A DNA stretch of 59,354 nt from Gemmatimonadaceae bacterium. Its GTDB lineage: Bacteria; Latescibacterota; UBA2968; UBA8231. The translations under genes and the position numbers were made by a program. Of the stretch, positions 50,171-58,215 are shown in pieces. The stretch covers positions 1-59,354 of the forward strand of contig JAPOZM010000119.1 of the NCBI GenBank assembly GCA_026706075.1, read 5' to 3'. How positions within the stretch are numbered: the stretch's first letter is position 1; every line of letters begins with the position of its first letter. Under the pieces are notes generated by a model, which did no database searches, was not told where the DNA came from, and saw nothing but the letters and a program-made list of their open reading frames with translations.

Positions 50171-51724
50171 ATGCTGACTCTGCGCAAAGCAGCACCGATC
50201 GCCGTAGCCCTTTCCCTCGCCGTGGCGGGCGGGGTCTTCGCCGGGGACAACGAGAACGTGACCTTCACCCTCGTGAGCGAGATGTCCGTCTCCGATGTGG
50301 GGGCCGACGAGAGGGTGAGCCTGGAGTTTTCCGCGGAGGGTTTGGTGGGGGTAAAGCAGCTGGAGATCGTTCTGGAGGTCTCTGACGCCGCCCACTTCAA
50401 TCTGAATTCCGCCAGACTCGCCCTCGGGGGCGCCTTCGAGGATGTCCAGACCTTGCAGACCCCCGGCCTCGTGGAGGAGGGGACGGACAACCAGGTGCGT
50501 CTGGCCGCCGCCGTCACCCCGCCGGATCAGGTCGATGGGGACGCTTCCCTCACCTTGTCCGTGAAGACCTCCGATAGTTTCACGGACGACACGGAGGCCT
50601 CCTTGAGCGTGGCCTTGATCTCCATCGGCCCCGACCGTGAGAACCGCGACGAATTCACGGCCGAGAGTCTCGGCCTCGCGGTGACGATCAACCCGCCCCC
50701 GCCGCCGGTGACCGAGCCCACATTGACCGCCTCCACCGCCACCGACGTGAGCGCCGACTACTCGGCCCTCGAGATGGGTTCCTCCGCCGACGGCAGTGAC
50801 GGCGAGGTCGCCCTGGGTGTCTCCTTTGCCGACGCCACGGGGGCCGCCGCGGCCGGGCAGACGATCACCTTCACCGTGAGCAACGCCGGCTCGGAGACGG
50901 TCCATGTCCTGGGCGAGGGGTCCCTCGCCGGGGGCGAGAGCCTCGAGGTCAGCGTCGACACCGACGCCTCCGGGGCCGCCTCCATCACCCTCGACGCCGA
51001 GGGCGACAAGTTCGCCGGCAGCACCAGCGCCTCGATTTCGGCCGCCACCAGCGCCCCCAACACGGAGGGGGTGTCGCGGGATCTGAGTGTCGACTTCAGC
51101 GTTACCTGGGATGTTCCCGTGCCCGCCGAGCTCGCCAGCTTTGCCGGTGAGATCGTCGGCGAGGACGAGATTCTCCTGCGCTGGGGGGTCGCCGCCCAGA
51201 CCAACAATCTCGGGTGGGAGGTCTACCGCAGTGTGGACGGCGAGGTCTTCGAGCGCGTGGGCGACCTGGTTCCGGGCGCCGGCACCAGCGACGAGTTCCG
51301 CACCTACGAGTTCGTCGATCTTGATCCGCCGGTTGCCGATGTGGTCTTCTACTATCTGCGGCAGATCGATCTGAACGGCGCCGTCAGTCGCTCCTCGACC
51401 ATCGAGGTCGTCTTCGCCACCGGTCTGGGGGATCAGATCGTACCGCTCACCAGCGCCCTGGGGCAGAACTACCCCAACCCCTTCAACCCGGGCACCAGCA
51501 TCCGCTTCGACCTCGCCGAGGGGTCCTTCGTGACCCTGCGCATCTTCGACGGTCTGGGTCAGCGGGTGCGAACCCTCACCGAGGCAGCTCTGCCCGCCGG
51601 CAGTTACGGCAAGACCTGGGACGGGCGTGATGCGCGGGGTGTGAGAGTGGCCAGCGGCGTCTACTACTACGAGCTGCGCGCCGGGTCCTTCGTCTCCATG
51701 AAGAAGATGACCCTCATACAGTAG
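50171..51724 (+). CDS. Secreted protein with N-terminal cohesin-like domain and C-terminal sorting domain
   Basis: 517 residues from ATG 50171; a longer frame upstream runs through the terminator hairpin, so it was rejected. Signal: LTLRKAAPIAVALSLAVAGGVFAGD. Mature residues 24-170 form a beta-rich domain with cohesin/Big-like pattern (VGADERVSLEFSAEGLVGVKQLEIVLEVS), followed by a Pro-rich linker, another Ig-like part (residues 225-330), a FnIII-type domain containing WEVYRSVDG, and the terminal QNYPNPFNPGTSIRFDLAEG ... KKMTLIQ sorting domain (about 440-517). No catalytic residues recognised. Probably anchored or secreted at the cell surface. Confidence 0.82.
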   Translation: MLTLRKAAPIAVALSLAVAGGVFAGDNENVTFTLVSEMSVSDVGADERVSLEFSAEGLVGVKQLEIVLEVSDAAHFNLNSARLALGGAFEDVQTLQTPGLVEEGTDNQVRLAAAVTPPDQVDGDASLTLSVKTSDSFTDDTEASLSVALISIGPDRENRDEFTAESLGLAVTINPPPPPVTEPTLTASTATDVSADYSALEMGSSADGSDGEVALGVSFADATGAAAAGQTITFTVSNAGSETVHVLGEGSLAGGESLEVSVDTDASGAASITLDAEGDKFAGSTSASISAATSAPNTEGVSRDLSVDFSVTWDVPVPAELASFAGEIVGEDEILLRWGVAAQTNNLGWEVYRSVDGEVFERVGDLVPGAGTSDEFRTYEFVDLDPPVADVVFYYLRQIDLNGAVSRSSTIEVVFATGLGDQIVPLTSALGQNYPNPFNPGTSIRFDLAEGSFVTLRIFDGLGQRVRTLTEAALPAGSYGKTWDGRDARGVRVASGVYYYELRAGSFVSMKKMTLIQ

Positions 51725-51765
51725 AGAGAGTCGATGCCCGGGCCGACAATGGTCGCGGAGCACAC

Positions 51766-51800
51766 GGCCGCCGGAACCCTCCCGGGATCCGGCGGCCTTT
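51766..51800 (+). terminator. Intrinsic terminator before moaD-moaE
   Basis: Perfect 10-bp arms GGCCGCCGGA (51766-51775) and TCCGGCGGCC (51788-51797) around a 12-base loop, followed by TTT (51798-51800). It ends the secreted-protein transcript. It lies only 13 bases before the moaDE start codon, so moaDE either has its own start downstream or is read through. Confidence 0.75.
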
Positions 51801-51813
51801 GTACATTAGGGAC

Positions 51814-52500
51814 ATGCCTCGTCTGAAGGTCCTGTTCTTCGCCTCCTGCCGTGAGGCCGCCGGCCTCCGGGAGACCGATGTCGTCCTCGACGGTCCCAGT
51901 ACCGTGGCCGGACTCCTCGACATGCTCTGCCAGCGGCATCCGTCCCTGGGGCCTATCTCGGGGTCCCTGCAGGTGGCCGTGAACGCCGAGTACGCCCCTC
52001 GCGACGCCAGCCTGCGCGATGGCGACGAGGTCGCCCTCATCCCGCCCGTCAGCGGCGGCTCGGGCGACCTCTTTCGCATCGTCACGGAGGCGATTGCCGT
52101 GGACGCCCTGCAGGATCGGGTGCGGGCCCCGGGCGACGGAGCGGTCGTCACCTTTTCGGGGACTGTCCGCAACCGCACGGGGGATGTCGAGACCTCCTAC
52201 CTGGAGTACGAAGCCTACCCGGAGATGGCCGAACGCGTCATGGCGCGTCTGGCCGAAGAGGCCCGCGAGCGCTGGCCGGTGGGCCGGATCGGCATCCTGC
52301 ACCGCGTCGGCCGCCTGGAGATCGGCGAGATCTCCATTCTCGTGAGCGTCGCCGCCGGTCACCGGCGCGAGGCTTTCGAGGCCTGCCACCACCTGGTGGA
52401 CCGGCTCAAAGAGGAGGTCCCCATCTGGAAGAAGGAGGTCGGCCCCGACGGCCAGTACTGGGTCGAGGGTCCGGCCGTCCGGGAGGAGCCGGCGCCATGA
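51814..52500 (+). CDS. MoaD-MoaE fusion, molybdopterin synthase
   Basis: 228 residues from ATG 51814. Residues 1-82 are MoaD (ubiquitin fold, ending PPVSGG with Gly81-Gly82), immediately followed by MoaE (from about 86): FSGTVRNRTGDV, LEYEAYPEMAERVM and the active-site VPIWKKEVGPDGQYWVEG with the conserved lysine. Normally MoaD must end at Gly-Gly so it can be thiocarboxylated, so this fusion must be cut after Gly82 or work as a fused chain, as MoaX does in mycobacteria. It converts cyclic pyranopterin to molybdopterin for molybdenum enzymes. Confidence 0.9.
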   Translation: MPRLKVLFFASCREAAGLRETDVVLDGPSTVAGLLDMLCQRHPSLGPISGSLQVAVNAEYAPRDASLRDGDEVALIPPVSGGSGDLFRIVTEAIAVDALQDRVRAPGDGAVVTFSGTVRNRTGDVETSYLEYEAYPEMAERVMARLAEEARERWPVGRIGILHRVGRLEIGEISILVSVAAGHRREAFEACHHLVDRLKEEVPIWKKEVGPDGQYWVEGPAVREEPAP

Positions 52501-52946
52501 TCCACAACTTCGGCTGGATCCGGCCCGGCCGCCTGGCCGGTTTCGGTCTTTCGGGGGAGCTGACGGCGGCCAATCTCCACACCCTCGAGAGCGCCGGCGT
52601 GGGGGCCCTGGTCTCCCTTACCGCGCAGGCCGTGTGGCCGGAGCCGCGGGGCCTGCGCTATCTGCACCTGCCGGTCCGGGACATGTCCGTGCCGGACCCC
52701 GGACAGGTCGACCGTTTCCTGGAGTTCGTCCACGCCGCCGAAGGCGACGGGCTGGCGGCCGCCGTCCACTGCCGGGCCGGGCTGGGGCGCACGGGCACCA
52801 TGCTCGCCTGCTATCTCGTGGCCCGCGGGGCGCACCCCGAGGACGCCCTGGAGGAGGTTCGCCGCCGCCGTCCGGGGTCGGTGGAGACCCCCGGCCAGGA
52901 GGAGGCGGTCCGCGCCTGTGCCCGGCGGGTACGCGTTTCGAGCTGA
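52497..52946 (+). CDS. Dual-specificity-type protein phosphatase
   Basis: 149 residues. The signature HCRAGLGRTG places Cys92 and Arg98 in the P-loop, with a general-acid Asp candidate at 62 or 67 (RDMSVPD). The size and ELTAANLHTLESAGV start fit the small cysteine-based DSP/PTP-like family. Might dephosphorylate proteins or small phospho-compounds; no partner kinase is adjacent. It starts in an ATGA overlap with the moaDE stop. Confidence 0.88.
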   Translation: MIHNFGWIRPGRLAGFGLSGELTAANLHTLESAGVGALVSLTAQAVWPEPRGLRYLHLPVRDMSVPDPGQVDRFLEFVHAAEGDGLAAAVHCRAGLGRTGTMLACYLVARGAHPEDALEEVRRRRPGSVETPGQEEAVRACARRVRVSS

Positions 52947-52985
52947 CCGCGCGCGGGGCATCATCGAGAGGGGAGGGCTTCTTGC

Positions 52986-53177
52986 ATGGATACTGGATTC
53001 CCCACCTGCCTGAAGTGCGAGCAGGGTGTGCTGGTTCCGCTGTCCGACTACGGACGCGATGGCGCCGCGATCCACTACAAGGCCTGGGTCTGCACCTATC
53101 CGGAGTGCGGATACAACCTCCGCATCGACAACGGCGAGCTCAGCGTCGGCAAGGAGGTCCGGGAATCCTGGAAATAG
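52986..53177 (+). CDS. Small zinc-ribbon protein
   Basis: 63 residues; a GGGAGGG ribosome site precedes the ATG by about 10 bases. Two Cys pairs, CLKC (near residue 8) and CTYPEC (near 37), suggest a four-Cys zinc ribbon with a short beta hairpin between them (HYKAWVCTYPECGYNL). Ends VRESWK. Such tiny zinc-ribbon proteins are often of unknown function or regulatory. Located between the phosphatase and the YbbR gene. Confidence 0.7.
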   Translation: MDTGFPTCLKCEQGVLVPLSDYGRDGAAIHYKAWVCTYPECGYNLRIDNGELSVGKEVRESWK

Positions 53178-53196
53178 CCTCCTCGCGGGCCTCCTG

Positions 53197-54123
53197 ATGC
53201 GGCGCTGGCTCTTCGCCGACTGGGGGCTCAAGTTGGGCGCCGTCCTGCTGGGGGGCTGCCTGTGGCTCTACGCCGTCAGCGGACACCCCTTCAACCGGGA
53301 GTTCGCCATCCCCCTGAAGGTCGCTGACCCCGCCAACCCCACCGGCGGCTCCCCCATGGTCCTGGCGAGCCGGCCGCCGTCCACGGTGCGCGTGGTCGTC
53401 AAGGGAGTCGGCATGGACCTGCTGCGCACCTCCGCCTCCGACCTGGAGCTGAGCGTCGCGCCCGAGTCTCCGCAGCTGGGCACCCTCATCGTGCGCCTGA
53501 GGGAGGACCAGGTGGAGATCAACACCGAGTACGACATCGTCGTCGAGAGGGTGGTCGAGCCCCGCGAGCTGAGCCTGCAGGTCGACCGGCGCGCCGAGCG
53601 CAGCGTGCCCGTCCGCCCGAGGGTCGGCCTCCGGATCGCCGATGCCTATACCCAGGTCGGTGGGGTGCGCGTCTCCCCGGATTCCGTGCGCATGGTGGGG
53701 CCTGCCAGCCAGGTGCGGTCCGTCGATGCCATCGAGACCGATTCCCTCTACGAGGAGGACCTGCGCGCCGACATCGACCGCATGGTCGCCGTCCGGCGTC
53801 CGCCGGACACAATGATCCACCTCCCCACCGGCGAGGTGAGGGTGACCGTCGACGTGCAGGAGCTGGCCGAGTACGAGATTCCGGAAGTGCCCGTCGCCGT
53901 CCGCGGGGGCCCCGAGGGCGCCGCCGTCAGCCCCGCCCGGGTCACCGTGCGCGTCCGCGGCGGCGCCGACCTCATCGGAGCCCTGAATCCCCAGACCGAT
54001 CTCGGCCTCTACGTGGAGTATGCCGCCGGCCGGCACCCCATCATGGTCCCGGGAGACCGCCTCTACGAGGTCCGCCAGATCGTCCCGGCCGAAGCCGAAG
54101 TCCTGCTGCCCCCCGACGAGTGA
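53197..54123 (+). CDS. YbbR-domain protein, membrane-anchored
   Basis: 308 residues from ATG 53197. An N-terminal transmembrane anchor (GLKLGAVLLGGCLWLYAVSG, about 9-28) is followed by an extracytoplasmic beta part of three or so YbbR-like repeats; NREFAIPLKV and RRAERSVPVRPRVG are typical strand starts. In Firmicutes CdaR (YbbR) regulates the diadenylate cyclase CdaA; no cdaA-like gene is next to this one. Its stop overlaps tsaD (GTGA). Confidence 0.85.
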   Translation: MRRWLFADWGLKLGAVLLGGCLWLYAVSGHPFNREFAIPLKVADPANPTGGSPMVLASRPPSTVRVVVKGVGMDLLRTSASDLELSVAPESPQLGTLIVRLREDQVEINTEYDIVVERVVEPRELSLQVDRRAERSVPVRPRVGLRIADAYTQVGGVRVSPDSVRMVGPASQVRSVDAIETDSLYEEDLRADIDRMVAVRRPPDTMIHLPTGEVRVTVDVQELAEYEIPEVPVAVRGGPEGAAVSPARVTVRVRGGADLIGALNPQTDLGLYVEYAAGRHPIMVPGDRLYEVRQIVPAEAEVLLPPDE

Positions 54124-55142
54124 CCCTCCTCGGCCTCGAGACCTCCTGCGACGAGACCTCCGCCGCCGTTCTGGACGACGGCGGCAGCGTCCTCTCCAAC
54201 GTCGTCCTGTCCCAGCAGGATCACGCCGCCTACGGGGGGGTGGTCCCGGAACTTGCCTCCCGGGCCCACCTGCGCACCCTGCAGCCCGTCGTCGAGCAGG
54301 CCCTGCGGGAGGCGGACGCGTCCCTGGACGACCTCCAGGCGGTGGCCGTCACCTTCGGCCCCGGTCTCGTCGGCTCCCTCCTCGTGGGGGTCAACTTCGC
54401 CAAGGCCCTGGCCTGGGCCCGGGGGCTGGCACTGGTCGGCGTGCATCACCTCGAGGGCCACCTGTTCTCCGCCCGCCTCGGCGGCGACGGCCTGGAGCCC
54501 CCCTTCGCGGCCCTCCTCGTCTCCGGGGGGCACACCGAGCTGATCCACGTCCGGGCCTGGGGCGGCTACCGCTGCCTCGGCCGCACCCTCGACGACGCCG
54601 CCGGGGAGGCCTTCGACAAGGTCGCCCGGCTCCTGGGCCTGCTCTCCTCCACCTCGGCCGTGCACGGCGGGCGGGTCGTGTCCGAAGCCGCGGAGAGCGG
54701 TGACCCCGGGTCCGTCGATCTGCCCCGGGCGCGGCCGGACCGGGAGGGACTCGACTTCAGCTTCAGCGGTCTCAAGACGGCGGTCCGGCGCCGGCTGGCC
54801 GACGGCGGCGGGGCCGGGCCATCCACCGAAGACGTGGCCGCCTCCTTCCAGGAAGCGGTCGTCGACGTCCTCGTGGGCCGCACGGAAGAGGCCGTGGAGA
54901 AGACCGGCGTGGAGCGGGTCGCCCTGGTCGGCGGCGTCGCCGCGAACCGCCGTCTGCGCCGGCGGCTGCGGGAGGCCCTGGACTCGCGGGGGGCCGCCCT
55001 CTTCGTCCCCGAGCCGGTGCTGTGTACCGACAACGCCGCCATGATCGCCGCCGCCGGGCGCTTCCGTCTCCTCCACGGCGAGGGCGGCGACTTCGGGCTG
55101 GACGCCCACCCCCGTCCGCCGTTGCCCGGGCTGGAGGCGTGA
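54120..55142 (+). CDS. tsaD: tRNA N6-adenosine threonylcarbamoyltransferase
   Basis: 340 residues from GTG 54120 (GTGA overlap with the YbbR gene). Family blocks: LGLETSCDETSAAV, VVPELASRAHL, VTFGPGLVGSLLVGVN, the iron-binding HHLEGHLFSARL (HxxxH), LLVSGGHTEL, FSFSGLKTAVRR, and VALVGGVAANRRLRRRL. It transfers threonylcarbamoyl from the adenylate to A37 of ANN-decoding tRNAs, working with TsaB and TsaE. Its stop overlaps the VWA gene in GTGA. Confidence 0.96.
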   Translation: MTLLGLETSCDETSAAVLDDGGSVLSNVVLSQQDHAAYGGVVPELASRAHLRTLQPVVEQALREADASLDDLQAVAVTFGPGLVGSLLVGVNFAKALAWARGLALVGVHHLEGHLFSARLGGDGLEPPFAALLVSGGHTELIHVRAWGGYRCLGRTLDDAAGEAFDKVARLLGLLSSTSAVHGGRVVSEAAESGDPGSVDLPRARPDREGLDFSFSGLKTAVRRRLADGGGAGPSTEDVAASFQEAVVDVLVGRTEEAVEKTGVERVALVGGVAANRRLRRRLREALDSRGAALFVPEPVLCTDNAAMIAAAGRFRLLHGEGGDFGLDAHPRPPLPGLEA

Positions 55143-57259
55143 CCGCCCCGGGATGGTCCCTGGACGGAGTCTGGCTCTGGCTCCTGCTGGCTCCGGTCCT
55201 CGCCTGGGTGGGCCGCTGGATCTACCGCCGCACCCGGCCCTCGGTCGACCCCGTCTCCGGGCGTCTCCTCTGGATCCTGCGGGCCTCGGCCCTGGCCCTG
55301 ATCCTCCTTGTGCTCGCCGAGCCGCTGCTCTCCTGGTTCGCCAGGAGCGCCCGGCGCCCGGTGGTCGTCGCCCTCCTCGACACCAGCGCCTCCATGAACG
55401 TCGTCGAGCAGGGGAGCAGCCGTCTCCACCGGGCCGTGGAGGTCCTCGGCGGCGGCCTGCGGGAGGATCTGCGCGACGCCGTGGTGCGCGGGTTCTCCGG
55501 GAGTCCCTATCCCGTCTCTCTCGACACCCTCTCCCGGGTCGCCGCCGCCGGCTGGTCCACCGACCTCTCTGCCGCCCTGGTCTCCGCCGAGGACGCCGTC
55601 CCCGGGGGCCGAACCCTGGGGGGCGTGCTGCTGATCTCGGACGGGCGCCACAATCTCGGGGAGGACCCCGCCGCCGTGGCCGCCGCCCTCGGCGTGCCCG
55701 TCCACGCTCTTGGCACCGGTTCCGCCGACCCGGCGGCGGATGTGCAGCTCCTCTCCGCCGAGGCCCCCGAAGCCGCCTTCGCGGGGCGCCCCGTCCGCCT
55801 GCGTCTCTCCCTGCGCAGCTGGGGATACCAGGGACAGGCGGCGCAGGTGAGCGTCTCCACCGAGGAGGAGGAGCTCGTCAGCTCCCGGGTCGTCCTCGGC
55901 GCCGACGGCCAGGTGCTGCCCGCCGACCTCGAGTTGCCGCCCCTGGCCGCGGGTCCGCACCTGCTCACGGTCGCCGTCGATGTCCTCGGCGGTGAGCTGA
56001 CCGGGCAGAACAACCGCCGGCTCCTGTCCCTGCATCTGCGCCGGGAGCGCCTTCGCGTCCTCCTCGCCGCGGGCGGTCCCGGGGCCGAGGCCGCCTTCCT
56101 GCGGCGCGCCCTGGCGGCCGACTCCTCCCTGCAGGTGACCGCCCGCATCCGGCGGGACGACCGCTCCTTCTACGGCGGCGAGCCCCTCCCCGGGAGCCTG
56201 GAGGGCTGGGACTGCCTGGTCCTGGTCGACCCGGACGCGGATCTGGCTGGCGCTCTCGGCGGCATCGAGGGGTTCCTGCGCTCGGGGCGGGGGCTTCTGG
56301 TCCTCGCCGGGTCCCGCTTGCTGCGCGCTCCCGGGCCGCTGGAGCGCCTGCTGCCCCTCTCCTGGGACCGGCCTCCCGTCATCGAGGTCACCGGAGATCC
56401 CGTGGAGGCGGCTGCCGAGGGCCGCGGCCATCCCCTGGGCCGGTTGCTCGCGCAGACCGTCTCCGGGGATTCCTGGCGAGGCTGGCCGCCCCTGGCGGGC
56501 ACCCTCCGGGAGGGCCGTCCGGGGCCCGGGTCCCGCCTGCTGCTGCGCACATCGGTGGGGGACCCGGTGCTGTTGGCCGGTTCCGTGGGGCTCGGCCGGG
56601 TGCTGGTGGCCGCCGGCACCGGCTTCTGGCGCCTGGATCTGCTCGCCGCCGGCCTCGGCGAGCAGGCGCGGAGCCTGCGCGCCTTCTGGCCCGCCGCCGT
56701 CCGCTGGCTGGCCGCCGCCTCGGCGGAGGGCCGGGTCCGCTCCTCCCCGGAGAGTCCCGTCTACCGCGCCGGCGAGCCCGCCGCGGTGGTGGCCGAGGTC
56801 TACGACGAGCTCAACCAGCCCGTCGACTCGGCCCGCGTCACCATCCGCCTGGGGCCCGGCGGCCGGGAGTCGGCCATGGAGCCCGCCGGCGCCGGCCGCT
56901 TCCGCGCCGCCTGGACCGGACTGGAGGCCGGAGGATACACCTATGAGGTCGAGGCCTCCCACGAGGGGGCCGGCCTCGGCCGCTCCGGGGGGCGCTTCGT
57001 CGTCGAGAGCCACTCGGTGGAGGCCGTGGACCTGCGCGCCGACCCCGGTCTCCTGGCCGAGATCGCCGCCGTCAGCGGCGGCGACTACCGGCCCCTGGAG
57101 GGCTGGCGGGACCTGCGCGCCCGCCTGCGCCCGCCGCCGCGGGTGGTCCCCGAGGAGCGGCGGCTGGCCGTCGAGGTCGACCAGTACCTGTGGCTGTCGC
57201 TGGCCGCCCTTTTGCTTGCGGGGGAGTGGGTGATCCGCAAGCGAGGAGGGATGCTGTGA
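55139..57259 (+). CDS. VWA-domain membrane protein
   Basis: 706 residues from GTG 55139 in a GTGA overlap with tsaD. Two N-terminal hydrophobic helices (about 8-24 and 40-62) precede a periplasmic VWA domain with MIDAS-type DTSAS (Asp81) and ISDGRHN (near 165). A glutamine-amidotransferase-like fold (about 300-480: LLAAGGPGAEAAFLRRAL; GLLVLAGSRLL) and a beta-rich Ig-like part (about 540-640) follow, then a C-terminal transmembrane helix (QYLWLSLAALLLAGEWVI). This is the BatA-like large VWA/GATase arrangement. Function unknown. Confidence 0.82.
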   Translation: MTAPGWSLDGVWLWLLLAPVLAWVGRWIYRRTRPSVDPVSGRLLWILRASALALILLVLAEPLLSWFARSARRPVVVALLDTSASMNVVEQGSSRLHRAVEVLGGGLREDLRDAVVRGFSGSPYPVSLDTLSRVAAAGWSTDLSAALVSAEDAVPGGRTLGGVLLISDGRHNLGEDPAAVAAALGVPVHALGTGSADPAADVQLLSAEAPEAAFAGRPVRLRLSLRSWGYQGQAAQVSVSTEEEELVSSRVVLGADGQVLPADLELPPLAAGPHLLTVAVDVLGGELTGQNNRRLLSLHLRRERLRVLLAAGGPGAEAAFLRRALAADSSLQVTARIRRDDRSFYGGEPLPGSLEGWDCLVLVDPDADLAGALGGIEGFLRSGRGLLVLAGSRLLRAPGPLERLLPLSWDRPPVIEVTGDPVEAAAEGRGHPLGRLLAQTVSGDSWRGWPPLAGTLREGRPGPGSRLLLRTSVGDPVLLAGSVGLGRVLVAAGTGFWRLDLLAAGLGEQARSLRAFWPAAVRWLAAASAEGRVRSSPESPVYRAGEPAAVVAEVYDELNQPVDSARVTIRLGPGGRESAMEPAGAGRFRAAWTGLEAGGYTYEVEASHEGAGLGRSGGRFVVESHSVEAVDLRADPGLLAEIAAVSGGDYRPLEGWRDLRARLRPPPRVVPEERRLAVEVDQYLWLSLAALLLAGEWVIRKRGGML

Positions 57260-58131
57260 CCGCACGGGGTGCTTCAGCGCGCCGGCTCCGCCGTCCGGCC
57301 GCCGCTCTCCTGGCCGTCCTCTGGTGCCAGGCGGCGCCCGCGCAGCCGCGGGTGATTGTGAGCGAGGTCCTGGCCGATCCGGCGGGCAGCGAGCACCACG
57401 AGGAGTTCGTGGAGCTGCGCAACACCGGCGCCCAATCCGTCGACCTGGCGGGTTGGCGCCTCGGCGACGCCGACGAGCTGGACGCCCTCGTCGACGCCGG
57501 CTCCGGCACCCGCCTGGCCCCCGGGGCCTTCGCCGTCGTCGTCGACGGCAGCTATCGCGGCAACTCCGCGGCCTACGATTCGGTGCAAAGGTGGGCAGGA
57601 ATCCTTACTATTGAGGACAGGTCCTTCGGCCGCGCGGGTTGGTCCAACTCCGCTCCCGAGACGGTTCTCCTGCGCGATGCCCGCGGCGCCGTGGCCGACT
57701 CTTTCACCTACGATCCCTCCGAGGGGATCGCCGGCCACTCCTGGGAGCGCCGGGGCGGGGAGCCGCCCGCCTGGCGGGTCTCCTACCTCGCCGGCGGCAC
57801 CCCCGGGCGGGCCAACAGCGTCGACCAGGCAGCGGCCGCCGGCGGCCTCATCCAGATCGAGGCCCGGCCCGACCCCTTCGGCGGCCGCCTGGAGTTGCTG
57901 TGCCGCCTCCCCGCGGCGCCGGCCCTGCTGGCGGTCACGCTCTTCGATGCCGAGGGACGCCGGGTCGCGCGGCTCTCCGACTGGCGCCCCGCCGCCATCG
58001 AGACGCGCCTGGCCTGGGACGGACTCGACGCCCGCGGGAGTCCCGCCGCCCCGGGGCTGTACGTGGTCTTTGCGCAGTCGAGCGCCGGCGGCCGCATCGC
58101 CGGCGGCAAGCGGGTCGTGACCCGGCGCTGA
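57256..58131 (+). CDS. Lamin-tail-domain exported protein
   Basis: 291 residues from GTG 57256 in a GTGA overlap with the VWA gene. A Sec signal (LRRPAAALLAVLWCQAAPAQA-type, cleavage near 29) is followed by a lamin-tail (LTD) domain: VIVSEVLADPAGSEHHEEFVELRNTGAQSVDLAGWRLGD, here abbreviated; the signature is the FVELxN...VDLxGWxLxD pattern. The C-terminus resembles a shortened FlgD-Ig/sorting domain (LAWDGLDARGSPAAPGLYVV). LTD domains occur in surface nucleases; no nuclease residues are seen here. It ends 84 bases before ftsK. Confidence 0.8.
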   Translation: MTARGASARRLRRPAAALLAVLWCQAAPAQPRVIVSEVLADPAGSEHHEEFVELRNTGAQSVDLAGWRLGDADELDALVDAGSGTRLAPGAFAVVVDGSYRGNSAAYDSVQRWAGILTIEDRSFGRAGWSNSAPETVLLRDARGAVADSFTYDPSEGIAGHSWERRGGEPPAWRVSYLAGGTPGRANSVDQAAAAGGLIQIEARPDPFGGRLELLCRLPAAPALLAVTLFDAEGRRVARLSDWRPAAIETRLAWDGLDARGSPAAPGLYVVFAQSSAGGRIAGGKRVVTRR

Positions 58132-58215
58132 TGCACCCTGGGAGGCCCTCCCCCGGTCCTCCTTCGTTCCCCTTGCCAAAGGGTCCCGTCCATCCGGGGC
58201 GGGCAGGGCATCCAC

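Noticed and set aside
58132..58215. Terminator between the lamin-tail gene and ftsK
   Set aside because: Only 5-bp stems (for example GGGAG/CTCCC and CCCTT/AAGGG) without T-run; not convincing.
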